Part shown: piece after piece, positions 8,900 through 17,591 of the stretch
Position numbering within the stretch: the stretch's first letter is position 1
Layout of the letters: every line of letters starts with the position of its first letter
DNA from: Aquirufa rosea
Lineage (GTDB): Bacteria; Bacteroidota; Bacteroidia; Cytophagales; Spirosomataceae
Length of the DNA: 64,000 nucleotides
Direction of reading: 5' to 3'
Assembly (NCBI RefSeq): GCF_004118285.1
Contig: NZ_SDHY01000002.1
Location: forward strand, 427,257 to 491,256
Made by a program: the position numbers and the translations under genes
Notes under the pieces: generated by a model
What the model saw: the letters and a program-made list of their open reading frames with translations, nothing else
What the model was told of the DNA's origin: nothing
Databases searched by the model: none

Positions 8900-9934
8900 T
8901 TAAACAAAATATCGTTTAAGTGATTGAATTGGCTTTTCAAAGATGTAATAAGAAGCTAAACTAAAACCAAATAGGACAACAATACCATATACATGATAAG
9001 GGTCTGAGATAGAAATATGAATTCGATTCAACAATTGATAAAACAAATCAGGAATAACCATATGATAAACATATAGGCCATAACTCACTTTCCCTATTTC
9101 CCTCAATGGCCGTGTAGTTAAAAACCTAGACCAAAGATTCGTTTGAAGAGCACCAAAGATTAATCCAAGGGAAAAAATGGAAGTAAAAGTCCTAAAAAAC
9201 AATTGCTTTCCTAGATGCTGATCTGTCAGCAATAGCGTAGTATACAAAAAACCAATGAAAGCCAAGGGCATTACATACGTTAGTACATTTTTAATTTGAA
9301 CTTCTTTCCCTTCCTTCAAATAATAAGCTAATATTCCACCCCAGGCAAAAGTATCTACACAAGTAATCATATATACCCCAATCCCGTTCAATTGATGTAT
9401 CAATACAAACCTTGCGATTAGGCCTATGCCAGTGGTACACCAAAGTAAAGTCAGCAACGATCTTTTGGAAGCTATACCTAAAACGAACATTGGCCAAATA
9501 ATATAAAATTGTTCCTCCACCGATAATGACCAATAAGGCGAAAGCATATCCGACCAATTTTGACTTTTCTCTAACCAATGATTGTATAAATAGGACCAAT
9601 AATAAAGAGGATACTGGTAAAAATCACTAACTATCTGAATACCTAATAGCTTTTTCAGTCCTAGTAAGCCAATGAGCACCGCATAATAAATGGGGAAAAT
9701 GCGCAAGGCTCGTCGAGCAACAAAATTCTTAAATGCCTGGAAGAAACCAACTGTATCCCTTTGATTAATCAAAATAGACGTAATCAAGAATCCACTTAAT
9801 ACAAAAAACAATGTGACGCCCATGGGCCCGTTAGGAAGGGTATTAATCCAATGATTGGTAGGAAACCAATGAAAAATTAAAACTAATAAAATGGCCAAGG
9901 CCCTAAGACCATCCAAGGCAGGTACGTATTTCAT
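8900..9934 (-). CDS. Acyltransferase family 3 membrane protein (OafA-like)
   Basis: The product (344 aa) is an integral-membrane acyltransferase with about ten hydrophobic segments. It opens with the family signature VPALDGLRALAILLVLIFHW, where R and H are the conserved residues, and has FFVLSGFLIT near residue 50 and SVEEQFYIIWP near residue 145. Members O-acylate sugars in lipopolysaccharide, capsule or other glycans; the substrate here is unknown and no polysaccharide genes are adjacent. The ATG at 9934 is preferred to a TTG at 9949. It is divergent from the ABC ATPase gene. Confidence 0.9.
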   Translation of the reverse strand: MKYVPALDGLRALAILLVLIFHWFPTNHWINTLPNGPMGVTLFFVLSGFLITSILINQRDTVGFFQAFKNFVARRALRIFPIYYAVLIGLLGLKKLLGIQIVSDFYQYPLYYWSYLYNHWLEKSQNWSDMLSPYWSLSVEEQFYIIWPMFVLGIASKRSLLTLLWCTTGIGLIARFVLIHQLNGIGVYMITCVDTFAWGGILAYYLKEGKEVQIKNVLTYVMPLAFIGFLYTTLLLTDQHLGKQLFFRTFTSIFSLGLIFGALQTNLWSRFLTTRPLREIGKVSYGLYVYHMVIPDLFYQLLNRIHISISDPYHVYGIVVLFGFSLASYYIFEKPIQSLKRYFV

Positions 9935-10090
9935 CCCATTACATGACAAGTAACAAAGCTAAAACAATATACTGAATAAACCTCTTATCCTTGCTAGCGC
10001 TGCTTCATCCACGATGCGTATCTTTTGTAGAAAAATGAAGCATATTTCTTTGTTTGGATGTACTTTTAAGGATATTTTATTCCTGAAATT

Positions 10091-10798
10091 ATGACTAAGA
10101 TTATTGAAACTAAGAATATTTCCAAAAGATATATAATGGGCGAAGAGATTATTGATGCCCTCAAGAATATTAGTATTTCAGTAAACAAAGGTGAGTATGT
10201 CGCATTTATGGGCCCATCTGGTTCTGGCAAATCGACTTTAATGAATATCGTGGGTTGCCTAGACACCCCGAGTACCGGTAAGTATATATTAAACGGCCAT
10301 GACGTGAGTGAAATGTCTGAAAATGAATTAGCCGCTGTTCGTAACAAAGAAATAGGCTTTGTATTCCAAACTTTTAACTTATTACCTAGGCAATCTGCCT
10401 TAGACAATGTTGCTCTACCATTAATTTATGCTGGTTATTCCAAAAAAGAGCGTAATGAAATTGCTATGGAAACTTTGAAAGGGGTGGGCTTAGACAATCG
10501 TGCCAACCATAAACCGAATGAGTTATCAGGTGGACAAAGACAAAGAGTGGCAGTTGCCAGGGCACTTGTGAATGATCCTTCCATTTTGCTCGCAGATGAA
10601 CCAACTGGTAATCTAGACACCAAGACTTCTTATGAAATCATGGATTTATTTGACCAGTTGCACAAAAAAGGGAACACCATAGTAATGGTAACCCATGAAG
10701 ATGATATTGCTCAATATGCACATCGCATTATACGCTTAAGAGATGGACTTATTGAATCTGACACTATTAATCAGAACGTTAGAAAAGTCATCAAATAA
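10091..10798 (+). CDS. ABC transporter ATP-binding protein, MacB/LolD type
   Basis: A complete 235-aa nucleotide-binding subunit: Walker [10 protein letters not shown] near residue 40, Q-loop FQTFNLLP, signature [15 protein letters not shown], Walker [13 protein letters not shown], and H-loop VTHE. The sequence resembles the ATPases that work with FtsX-like permeases (MacB, LolD). No permease gene is adjacent, so the partner must be elsewhere. Which substrate or lipoprotein pathway it serves cannot be told. Confidence 0.93.
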   Translation: MTKIIETKNISKRYIMGEEIIDALKNISISVNKGEYVAFMGPSGSGKSTLMNIVGCLDTPSTGKYILNGHDVSEMSENELAAVRNKEIGFVFQTFNLLPRQSALDNVALPLIYAGYSKKERNEIAMETLKGVGLDNRANHKPNELSGGQRQRVAVARALVNDPSILLADEPTGNLDTKTSYEIMDLFDQLHKKGNTIVMVTHEDDIAQYAHRIIRLRDGLIESDTINQNVRKVIK

Positions 10799-11106
10799 CA
10801 GGTATTTGCTCACACAATACCTATAATTCATATATATATCAAGATTTATATTTGAGAATTATCAAATAATTTTCTTGCTAATTCGCAAGAAATTAAATTT
10901 CAGAACAGCTTTAAGACTTGTAACATTGGCATAATTCAAGGGTATTCATATCTTTGAATAGTTCTAATTGTATACTCATTGGGGAAATTAACATTTTCGA
11001 TTATCATCCGAAATGGAATCAAGTCAAAAATCAATCCAGATTTTTCATTGATAAATTTGCCTCATGATATTTATTTTCCCCCTTTTAACCCTAATCTTCT
11101 GAATTT
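10799..11106 (+). other. 308-nt intergenic region with hairpins and a promoter
   Basis: No gene was seen. Two inverted repeats occur: GGTATT/AATACC shortly after the ATPase stop, and TTTCTTGC (10871-10878) with GCAAGAAA (10885-10892). Neither has a U-tract. The remainder is AT-rich and contains the promoter at 10926-10956 and a leader of roughly 145 nt to the next gene. Confidence 0.4.
10926..10956 (+). promoter_or_regulatory. Bacteroidota-type promoter for the Crp/Fnr-like gene
   Basis: TTG (10926-10928) and TATCTTTG (10949-10956) are spaced by 20 nt. The start would fall near 10963, giving a comparatively long leader to the ATG at 11107. Confidence 0.5.
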
Positions 11107-11715
11107 ATGTCGAATATTGCTGCCCTAGAATCTTATCTAGACTCATTTAAATTATTGAACCCCAGTGAAATCAAACAACTAGGGAGTTATTTCAAACCAG
11201 CTAAATTTCAAAAAAATCAAATAATCATTGCCGAAGGAGAAATTAATAGCCGATTTTACTTTTTAACCTCTGGTTTACTCAGAGAGTATTCTTGGGTAGA
11301 CCACCTAGATATGCCAGAACCTATTTCCAGGTGGTTCACATTGCCGGGGAAATTTGGTATTTCAGCAGAAAGCTTTTTCCATCAAACACCCAGTGAAATT
11401 ACACTAGATGCCTTAAAAAAATCAGAATTATTTTATATGGAAAAAGAGGATCTAGAAAGGGCCTATATAGAAATCCCGCATTCGAACACGATTTGCCGCA
11501 TTATATTACAAGAGAATCTCGTGCAGCATGAACGAATCACTTCATTTTTACATATCAGAAATACACAAATCAGGTATGAGGCCTTTCGAAAGGCATTCCG
11601 AGAAATGGACGAACAGGTTCCAGATAAATACAAAGCTTCTTTTCTAAATATGAGCCCTTCTGAGCTCAGCCGAGTTCGTAGAAAAATCATGGAAAACGGC
11701 TCCCTATTGAACTAA
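11107..11715 (+). CDS. Crp/Fnr-family transcriptional regulator
   Basis: The 202-aa protein has an N-terminal cyclic-nucleotide-binding-like beta roll (KFQKNQIIIAEGE....YFLTSGLLREY) and a long dimerisation helix (QENLVQHERITSFLHIRNTQIRYEAF). A short C-terminal helix-turn-helix ends NMSPSELSRVRRKI. The cNMP phosphate-binding cassette is not conserved, so the ligand is unknown and may not be cAMP. Many such proteins are found singly in Bacteroidota and act as global or stress regulators. Its neighbours give no hint of its targets. Confidence 0.85.
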   Translation: MSNIAALESYLDSFKLLNPSEIKQLGSYFKPAKFQKNQIIIAEGEINSRFYFLTSGLLREYSWVDHLDMPEPISRWFTLPGKFGISAESFFHQTPSEITLDALKKSELFYMEKEDLERAYIEIPHSNTICRIILQENLVQHERITSFLHIRNTQIRYEAFRKAFREMDEQVPDKYKASFLNMSPSELSRVRRKIMENGSLLN

Positions 11716-11895
11716 TTGTTGCGTTTTATCAATTTTATTTATTGATTTTTCGCAAGTGTTTTTTGATTTGAATTTGCCAACTTTGTTCCAAGGTAATCAA
11801 ATTAAAATCAATGATGTTGGTCAGAGATTTTAATTCTTACCGGCTGATAAGAGATATGTTTTAATTTGCAATCTGTGTTCTAAAATTTTTAATAA

Positions 11896-12015
11896 ATGAA
11901 AATATTAGATCTACATTTATTACACATTTTTGAAACGAGTTTGGTCACTTCAATTTCAAAAATAATTGTTTATCTAATTACTCTTATTAGCCACCTAATC
12001 ACTAATAATTTCTAA
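11896..12015 (+). CDS. Possible small hydrophobic protein (39 codons)
   Basis: The 448-nt gap between the Crp-like gene and rplS holds one open frame worth noting: an ATG at 11896 giving a 39-aa product, MKILDLHLLHIF at the start and a hydrophobic second half with KIIVYLITLISHLI. It is followed within 10 nt by an inverted repeat AGGAGGA (12022-12028)/TCCTCCT (12039-12045). No convincing promoter was found and the region is AT-rich, so this may be chance. The rest of the gap holds only the rplS terminator as far as I can see. Confidence 0.2.
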   Translation: MKILDLHLLHIFETSLVTSISKIIVYLITLISHLITNNF

Positions 12016-12111
12016 TAAAATAGGAGGAGCCTCAAAATTCCTCCTGTTTGTGAGAAATGCCACGGAATCACAAGACTCTAGTACCCTTTAACATCTAACC
12101 ACTAATAAAAC

Positions 12112-12139
12112 AAAGAGCTGCTTTTTCAAGCAGCTCTTT
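12112..12139 (-). terminator. Intrinsic terminator of rplS
   Basis: A 12-bp stem AAAGAGCTGCTT / AAGCAGCTCTTT around a 4-nt loop, followed on the minus strand by TTTGTTTTATT, 25 nt after the rplS stop. The symmetric ends could also stop plus-strand transcripts. Confidence 0.85.
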
Positions 12140-12163
12140 CTATTTATACCGAGTTCAAACCTC

Positions 12164-12517
12164 TTATTTTTTCTTTTCTTTAACACGAGCAGATTTACCT
12201 TGCTTACCTCTCATGTAATATAAACGAGCCCTACGTACCTTACCACGACGTAACACCTCAATCTTGTCGATATTTGGCGACAAAATTGGAAAAATACGCT
12301 CAACACCAATTCCATTAGAAATTTTGCGAACTGTAAAAGTTTCGCCAGCACCAGAATTCTTGCGCTGAATAACTAATCCTTGGAAAACCTGAATACGCTC
12401 CTTGTTACCCTCACGGATCTTCACGTGAACGTTAATAGTGTCTCCTGCTGCAAATTCAGGATGCTCAGCTCTGCGAGCTGCATTTTCTGCTTCAACTAAT
12501 TTAATTAAATCACTCAT
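12164..12517 (-). CDS. rplS: Ribosomal protein L19
   Basis: The product (117 aa) is bL19 of the large subunit, located at the 30S-50S interface. It is recognised by [29 protein letters not shown] (here in pieces), the [17 protein letters not shown] block, and the basic tail [28 protein letters not shown]. It is monocistronic here, without the rpsP-rimM-trmD neighbours common in other bacteria. A TATCTTTG on the minus strand (12602-12595) may be its -7 element, but no matching -33 box was seen. Confidence 0.97.
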   Translation of the reverse strand: MSDLIKLVEAENAARRAEHPEFAAGDTINVHVKIREGNKERIQVFQGLVIQRKNSGAGETFTVRKISNGIGVERIFPILSPNIDKIEVLRRGKVRRARLYYMRGKQGKSARVKEKKK

Positions 12518-12645
12518 CTTAATAATTGTTCAAACTTTGGTGATTATCAGCGCTTAGCGGTCCAATCGTACATAAGCCATTCTGATTTGGGTTGCAAAGA
12601 TAAGAAAAAATATCTTTTATAAAAAAGACAACCTAAAAAATCAAA

Positions 12646-13425
12646 TTAATTTGTGCCCTTAATTTCTCGTACAAATGCAATGATATCCTTTTTCAAATCG
12701 CTTGATTTAGCCAATAACTTCACAAATGCACTTCCTATGATAGCTCCCGAAGCCGAACTAGATGCCTTCAAAAAGCTTTCTCGATCCGAAATTCCAAATC
12801 CAATCAGTCGAGGATTTTTCAAATTCATCTGATTAATCCTATCAAAATACAAAGCTTGCTCAGAACTAATCCCTGATTTTGCCCCCGTGGTGCTGGCAGA
12901 AGACACCATGTAAATAAAACCCTTACTCACAGCATCTATCTGATGAATGCGCTTATCCTTCGTTTGAGGAGTGATTAAAAATATATTATACAATCCATAT
13001 TTTTCAAAAACTTCCCGATATTCCGCTTCATATTCCGCCATCGGCAAATCTGGCAAAATAAGACCATCAACCCCTACTTCTTGACATTTTTGACAAAACC
13101 TCTCCACTCCAAATTGTAATACTGGATTGATATATCCCATCAATAAAACGGGCACCTGCACCTTTTTCCGCAAATCCTTTAATTGCTCAAATAACAATGC
13201 CACGGTCATTCCTTGATCCAAAGAAATCTGATTTGACTGCTGAATGGTTTCTCCATCTGCAACTGGGTCAGAATATGGCATTCCAATCTCAATGATATCT
13301 ACTCCTCCTTCTTGAAGAGCTTCTAAAACCAACATAGTATCTCCCAGTTTGGGAAATCCAGCTGTGGCATAAACATTCAATATTGGGCCCGATGCCTTCT
13401 CAAATACTGTTGAAATTCGATTCAT
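12646..13425 (-). CDS. trpA: Tryptophan synthase alpha chain
   Basis: TrpA (259 aa) cleaves indole-3-glycerol phosphate and passes indole through a tunnel to TrpB. It is a TIM barrel with the catalytic Glu and Asp in IEIGMPYSDPVADG near residues 47-59. Substrate-binding parts are LLMGYINPV and DGLILPDLP, and the phosphate site is VSSASTTGAKSG. It is the last gene of the trp operon, 3 nt after trpB. No strong terminator was seen after it. Confidence 0.97.
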   Translation of the reverse strand: MNRISTVFEKASGPILNVYATAGFPKLGDTMLVLEALQEGGVDIIEIGMPYSDPVADGETIQQSNQISLDQGMTVALLFEQLKDLRKKVQVPVLLMGYINPVLQFGVERFCQKCQEVGVDGLILPDLPMAEYEAEYREVFEKYGLYNIFLITPQTKDKRIHQIDAVSKGFIYMVSSASTTGAKSGISSEQALYFDRINQMNLKNPRLIGFGISDRESFLKASSSASGAIIGSAFVKLLAKSSDLKKDIIAFVREIKGTN

Positions 13426-13428
13426 CTA

Positions 13429-14616
13429 CTACAATTTTAATCGTTGCTGATAAGTTGCCAAATCCTTATCTCCTCTACCTGATAAATTAATTACTACTAT
13501 TTCCTGGGGCTTAGCCTGTAACTTGGGTAAAACTGCCAAGGCATGTGCTGATTCTAATGCTGGAATAATTCCCTCCAACTGGCTTAATTCTAAGGCGGAA
13601 TCTAAAGCCTCCTCATCTGTAATATCATAAAAATGTGCCCTGCCTGTCTTAAATAAGTGGGCATGCATAGGACCAATGCCTGGATAATCTAAACCCGCTG
13701 AAATAGAATATGGCTCTATCACTTGTCCATCTTCCGTTTGCATCAATAAACTCCTACTACCATGTAAAACTCCTGACTTACCCAAAAAAGTAGTCGCTGC
13801 CGAATGCCCCGTACCGACTCCCTGACCCGCCGCTTCAGCAGCAATCAACTGTGTACGAGGTTCATCTAAAAAATGATAAAATGCACCAGCTGCATTGGAG
13901 CCTCCTCCCACACAAGCTAACACATAATCAGGGTAATTTCTTCCCTCTTTCTCCATCAACTGAGTCTTAATTTCCTCCGAAATAACTGACTGAAATCTAG
14001 CTACCATATCCGGATATGGATGAGGTCCCACTACAGAACCAATAATATAGTGTGTATCCACTGGATTATTTATCCAATGACGCATGGCTTCGTTAGTAGC
14101 ATCTTTCAAGGTCTTTGAGCCCGATTGAGCCGCCACTACCTTGGCTCCTAACATACGCATTCTGGCTACATTGGGCGCTTGACGCTCTATATCAATGGCC
14201 CCCATGTACACAATACATTCCAAACCCATCAAGGCACAAACCGTGGCTGTGGCCACTCCGTGTTGACCTGCGCCGGTTTCGGCCACAATCTTATTTTTAC
14301 CTAATCTTTTAGCTACTAAAATTTGTCCAATTGTATTGTTCACTTTATGCGCTCCCGTATGACATAAATCTTCCCGCTTCAAAAATATCTGGGTTTGGTA
14401 TTTTTCGGATAAGCGCTTCGCCGCAAATAATGGCGTTGGCCTCCCCACAAAATCTCTTAATAAATCATGAAATTCCTGTTGAAATGAAGGTTCATTCATT
14501 ATTTCCAAATAATGCGTCCTTAGTTCCTCTACATTTGGATATAGCATTTCGGGAATAAAGGCCCCGCCAAACTCCCCGTAATACCCTTTTTCATCAACTT
14601 GATATGTCATTGCCAT
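13429..14616 (-). CDS. trpB: Tryptophan synthase beta chain
   Basis: TrpB (395 aa) is the PLP enzyme that condenses indole with serine. The PLP-binding lysine lies in [13 protein letters not shown], near residue 90. The phosphate-cradle glycines are in [10 protein letters not shown], and [13 protein letters not shown] is also conserved. Length and motifs fit the TrpB1 type that pairs with TrpA. The ATG at 14616 lies 3 nt after the trpF stop; a second ATG two codons in (MAMTYQ) is possible. Confidence 0.98.
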   Translation of the reverse strand: MAMTYQVDEKGYYGEFGGAFIPEMLYPNVEELRTHYLEIMNEPSFQQEFHDLLRDFVGRPTPLFAAKRLSEKYQTQIFLKREDLCHTGAHKVNNTIGQILVAKRLGKNKIVAETGAGQHGVATATVCALMGLECIVYMGAIDIERQAPNVARMRMLGAKVVAAQSGSKTLKDATNEAMRHWINNPVDTHYIIGSVVGPHPYPDMVARFQSVISEEIKTQLMEKEGRNYPDYVLACVGGGSNAAGAFYHFLDEPRTQLIAAEAAGQGVGTGHSAATTFLGKSGVLHGSRSLLMQTEDGQVIEPYSISAGLDYPGIGPMHAHLFKTGRAHFYDITDEEALDSALELSQLEGIIPALESAHALAVLPKLQAKPQEIVVINLSGRGDKDLATYQQRLKL

Positions 14617-14619
14617 AAA

Positions 14620-15237
14620 CTAATTTTCAACTAATCTTTTTGATATTTTTTGCACTTCTATGATATCTTTCAAACCTGGATTTAGTTCTATTTTACTATT
14701 AAAATCCAAGGCATAAATGGGAAAGCTTTTACTTAATGTCAAAGCCTCCTCTAAATTCGTGAAACTCAAACCTCCTGCCAAAAAAAATGGCTTTCCCAAC
14801 TGGTAAGCAGCTAATATCTGCCAATCAAAGCGTTCTCCAGTACCCCCAGTTTGCGAACCCTTTTTGGTATCAAACAAATAATAATCGGGTAGGTCACTTA
14901 AATTCTTCAAATCTCTTTCTTCAGCCACTGAAACCGCCTTCACCACTTTGATTCCTGCATTTTTCAACTCCAGCATTTCCTCTTCCGTTTCTTCCCCATG
15001 CAATTGCACCCAAGTAAATCCTGCCGATTCAGACAATTTCAAAATACTCGATACCGACCTATTCACAAATACTCCCACCGGAATCGTATCACCTAATAAC
15101 TCTAAGGGAATACGGAAATCCTCTCCCACATACCTTGGTGAGGCTTCAGCCCAAATAAAACCCATGAAATCTGGGCGGAAATCAGCCACTTCCTGAATAT
15201 TACTTGATTCCCGCATACCACAAACCTTCCACCTCAT
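14620..15237 (-). CDS. trpF: Phosphoribosylanthranilate isomerase
   Basis: TrpF (205 aa) carries out the Amadori rearrangement of phosphoribosylanthranilate. The catalytic cysteine is in KVCGMR near the N-terminus and the aspartate general acid in LFDTKKGSQTGGTG. FFLAGGLSFTNL and DFNSKIELNPGLKD form the phosphate site and C-terminal region. It is a separate gene, not fused to trpC as in enterobacteria, and is packed 1 nt after trpC. Confidence 0.96.
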   Translation of the reverse strand: MRWKVCGMRESSNIQEVADFRPDFMGFIWAEASPRYVGEDFRIPLELLGDTIPVGVFVNRSVSSILKLSESAGFTWVQLHGEETEEEMLELKNAGIKVVKAVSVAEERDLKNLSDLPDYYLFDTKKGSQTGGTGERFDWQILAAYQLGKPFFLAGGLSFTNLEEALTLSKSFPIYALDFNSKIELNPGLKDIIEVQKISKRLVEN

Positions 15238-15238
15238 C

Positions 15239-16027
15239 TTATTCCTGATTTAAAAACTCCAATAAGGCCTTACCTGGCGCATCCGTTTTCATGAAACTTT
15301 CTCCAATCAAAAAACCGCGGTAGCCATATTCTCTTAATTCACTGATAGTCTTTGGCCCTGAAATACAACTCTCTGAAACCTTGATAAAACTTTGGGGAAT
15401 TCTTTCGGCCAATCGCTTTGAAGTCTCTACATTTTGTTCCGAAAAATTTTTCAAATTACGATTATTAACGCCAACAATTGAAATAAAATCCCCCAAACTA
15501 CGATCCAACTCCTGCTCATCATGCACTTCCAATAAAGTCTCCATGCCTAAAGACCTAGCCAAATTTCCTAAGTGCTTTATTTCATCAGGATTCAATGCCG
15601 CCGCAATCAATAAAATAACATCCGCACCCATCGCTTTTGCCTCAATGATTTGATATTCATCAACCATAAAATCTTTTCGTAGTATGGGAGTATTGGGATT
15701 GGCCCGACGAGCCAATTCGAAATCTTGGTCAGTCCCTCCGAAAAATGGATAATCCGTCAAAACGGACAAACAAGCTGCACCCGAAGCCACGTAGGCTTGA
15801 GTCACTTCTTCTACAGTCAATGCATCGTTAATGACCCCTTTAGAAGGAGATTTTCTCTTAAACTCAGCAATAATGCCCGTGCTAGCTGGCTGAACCAAGG
15901 AGGTGGACAAGGCATGGCAATTACGTGCAAAAAAGCCCGTCTTTTCCAAGTCCTTGGAGGAAACTCGCGACTTCCTTTCGGCAACTTCCTTTTTCTTAGA
16001 TTCTAATATAGTAGCTAAAATACTCAT
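15239..16027 (-). CDS. trpC: Indole-3-glycerol phosphate synthase
   Basis: TrpC (262 aa) closes the indole ring. Key parts are IIAEFKRKSPSKG (substrate-binding Lys/Ser), ILRKDFMVDEYQI (catalytic Lys), LLEVHDEQELDRSL, VGVNNRNLKNF and the terminal GFLIGESFMK. The start at 16027 is 1 nt after the trpD stop, consistent with translational coupling. Confidence 0.97.
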   Translation of the reverse strand: MSILATILESKKKEVAERKSRVSSKDLEKTGFFARNCHALSTSLVQPASTGIIAEFKRKSPSKGVINDALTVEEVTQAYVASGAACLSVLTDYPFFGGTDQDFELARRANPNTPILRKDFMVDEYQIIEAKAMGADVILLIAAALNPDEIKHLGNLARSLGMETLLEVHDEQELDRSLGDFISIVGVNNRNLKNFSEQNVETSKRLAERIPQSFIKVSESCISGPKTISELREYGYRGFLIGESFMKTDAPGKALLEFLNQE

Positions 16028-16028
16028 A

Positions 16029-17018
16029 CTAATCCATGATAAATTTCTTGAACACCTGAAAAGCTCTACCGCTTTCTAAGGATTCTTTGGCCATTAAATA
16101 TCCGTCCGACAAATTATTCACCTTTCCTGCCACCAATAAAGCGGCTCCCGCATTAGCTAACACCACCTGTGTTTGTGCTGGACTTCCTTGTCTTTGTAAA
16201 ATCTTGTATAACATATCGGCAGATTGCTCCACGTTAGCTCCACCATGAAGATCTTGAGATTGGAAAGTATCACAGGCAAAGTCTCCTGGTAAATACCTTT
16301 TTTCTCCAGCATTTGTCGTCAATAAAAAGGAACTAGTCAATGAAATCTCATCGTATCCATCTTCCCCAAATACAATCCCAAATTGATTTTCTCCTGATTG
16401 GTAAAATTGTACAAACAAATCATATACTTCCTTGGCATAAACCCCTGTCAATTGCTTCGTTACCAAGGCTGGATTCATTAATGGCCCCAATAAATTGAAA
16501 AAAGTCTTTATCCCTAATTCTTTACGGATAGGCCCTACATGTCGCATGGCTGGGTGAAACAAAGGTGCATGTAAAAAACATATCCCCGAAGATTCCATTT
16601 TGCGTTTCAAATAATTCGGGTCATTACTAAACTTGACACCTAAAAATTCTAAAACGGTTGAGGAACCTACTGCAGATGAAACACCATGATTCCCGTGCTT
16701 AGCAATCTTTTGCCCAGCCCCTACTACCACAAAAGAAGAAGTGGTACTAACATTGAAAGTATCCTTTCCATCTCCTCCCGTTCCACAAACATCCATGGCA
16801 TCAAATTCCGTTAAGTCAATAGTGACAGCCAATTCCATCATAGCTGACACAAATCCCTTCAACTCTTGAACCTGAATTGGTGTGTACCAATAACTTGCAA
16901 GAAAAGCGGCAATCTGACTGGGATTAATTCCTCCTTGTCCTATTCTATATAACAAATCTCTTGCTTCAACTTCCGTCAAAGAATAACCCTGAACTCGCTT
17001 ACTTAAAATCTCTCTCAT
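16029..17018 (-). CDS. trpD: Anthranilate phosphoribosyltransferase
   Basis: TrpD (329 aa) joins anthranilate to PRPP. The glycine-rich PRPP loop is DVCGTGGDGKDTFNVST, followed by AKHGNHGVSSAVGSS and FNLLGPLMNPA, which are diagnostic for the family. It is a stand-alone protein, not fused to a glutamine amidotransferase. It starts 3 nt after the trpG stop. Confidence 0.97.
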   Translation of the reverse strand: MREILSKRVQGYSLTEVEARDLLYRIGQGGINPSQIAAFLASYWYTPIQVQELKGFVSAMMELAVTIDLTEFDAMDVCGTGGDGKDTFNVSTTSSFVVVGAGQKIAKHGNHGVSSAVGSSTVLEFLGVKFSNDPNYLKRKMESSGICFLHAPLFHPAMRHVGPIRKELGIKTFFNLLGPLMNPALVTKQLTGVYAKEVYDLFVQFYQSGENQFGIVFGEDGYDEISLTSSFLLTTNAGEKRYLPGDFACDTFQSQDLHGGANVEQSADMLYKILQRQGSPAQTQVVLANAGAALLVAGKVNNLSDGYLMAKESLESGRAFQVFKKFIMD

Positions 17019-17021
17019 CTC

Positions 17022-17585
17022 TTATTTAATCCAATTTTTAATCATTTGCAATCCGTGCTGAGTCAAGTAGGCTTCGGGATGAAACTGTACTCCTCGTACA
17101 TCGTACGTTTGATGTGCCTCCGCCATGACAAATCCTTTATCATCTACTGCCGTAATTTTCAAATCTGTGGGCATCGTCTCAGGAATGACCGTCCATGAAT
17201 GATACCGACATACCTCAAAACGAGTTGGAATTCCTTGAAATAATCGTTCATTAGGATCAGTAACCACACACTCGGTCGTCACCCCATGAAGGACTTCTCC
17301 CATATTCTGTAAGCTCGACCCGAAAGATTCCGCTATAGCCTGGTGACCTAAACAAACCCCTAAAATTCGTTTAGTGCTTGCATATTCCTTCAGCAAATCC
17401 AACATAATGCCCGCCTCCGAAGGAATTCCGGGTCCTGGGGAAAGCAATATGTGATCATAGGCATTCACTTCCTCCAAGGAGATTTTGTCATTTCTAAAGA
17501 CGTCCACTTCAGCGCCAATCTCTTTCAATAAGTATACCAAATTGTATACAAATGAATCATAATTATCTATTACTAATACTTTCAT
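17022..17585 (-). CDS. trpG: Anthranilate synthase glutamine amidotransferase subunit
   Basis: TrpG (187 aa) is a class I amidotransferase supplying ammonia to TrpE. The catalytic Cys is in GVCLGHQAIAESFG and the His-Glu pair in VQFHPEAYLTQHG. The oxyanion strand LLSPGPGIPSEAG is intact. Such subunits may also serve PabB in folate synthesis, but here the gene sits inside the trp operon, 6 nt after trpE. Confidence 0.96.
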   Translation of the reverse strand: MKVLVIDNYDSFVYNLVYLLKEIGAEVDVFRNDKISLEEVNAYDHILLSPGPGIPSEAGIMLDLLKEYASTKRILGVCLGHQAIAESFGSSLQNMGEVLHGVTTECVVTDPNERLFQGIPTRFEVCRYHSWTVIPETMPTDLKITAVDDKGFVMAEAHQTYDVRGVQFHPEAYLTQHGLQMIKNWIK

Positions 17586-17591
17586 GAATCT

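Noticed and set aside
9291..9599. 102-codon minus-strand frame inside the acyltransferase gene
   Set aside because: Same strand but another frame of a gene with clear family motifs and membrane segments; a shadow.
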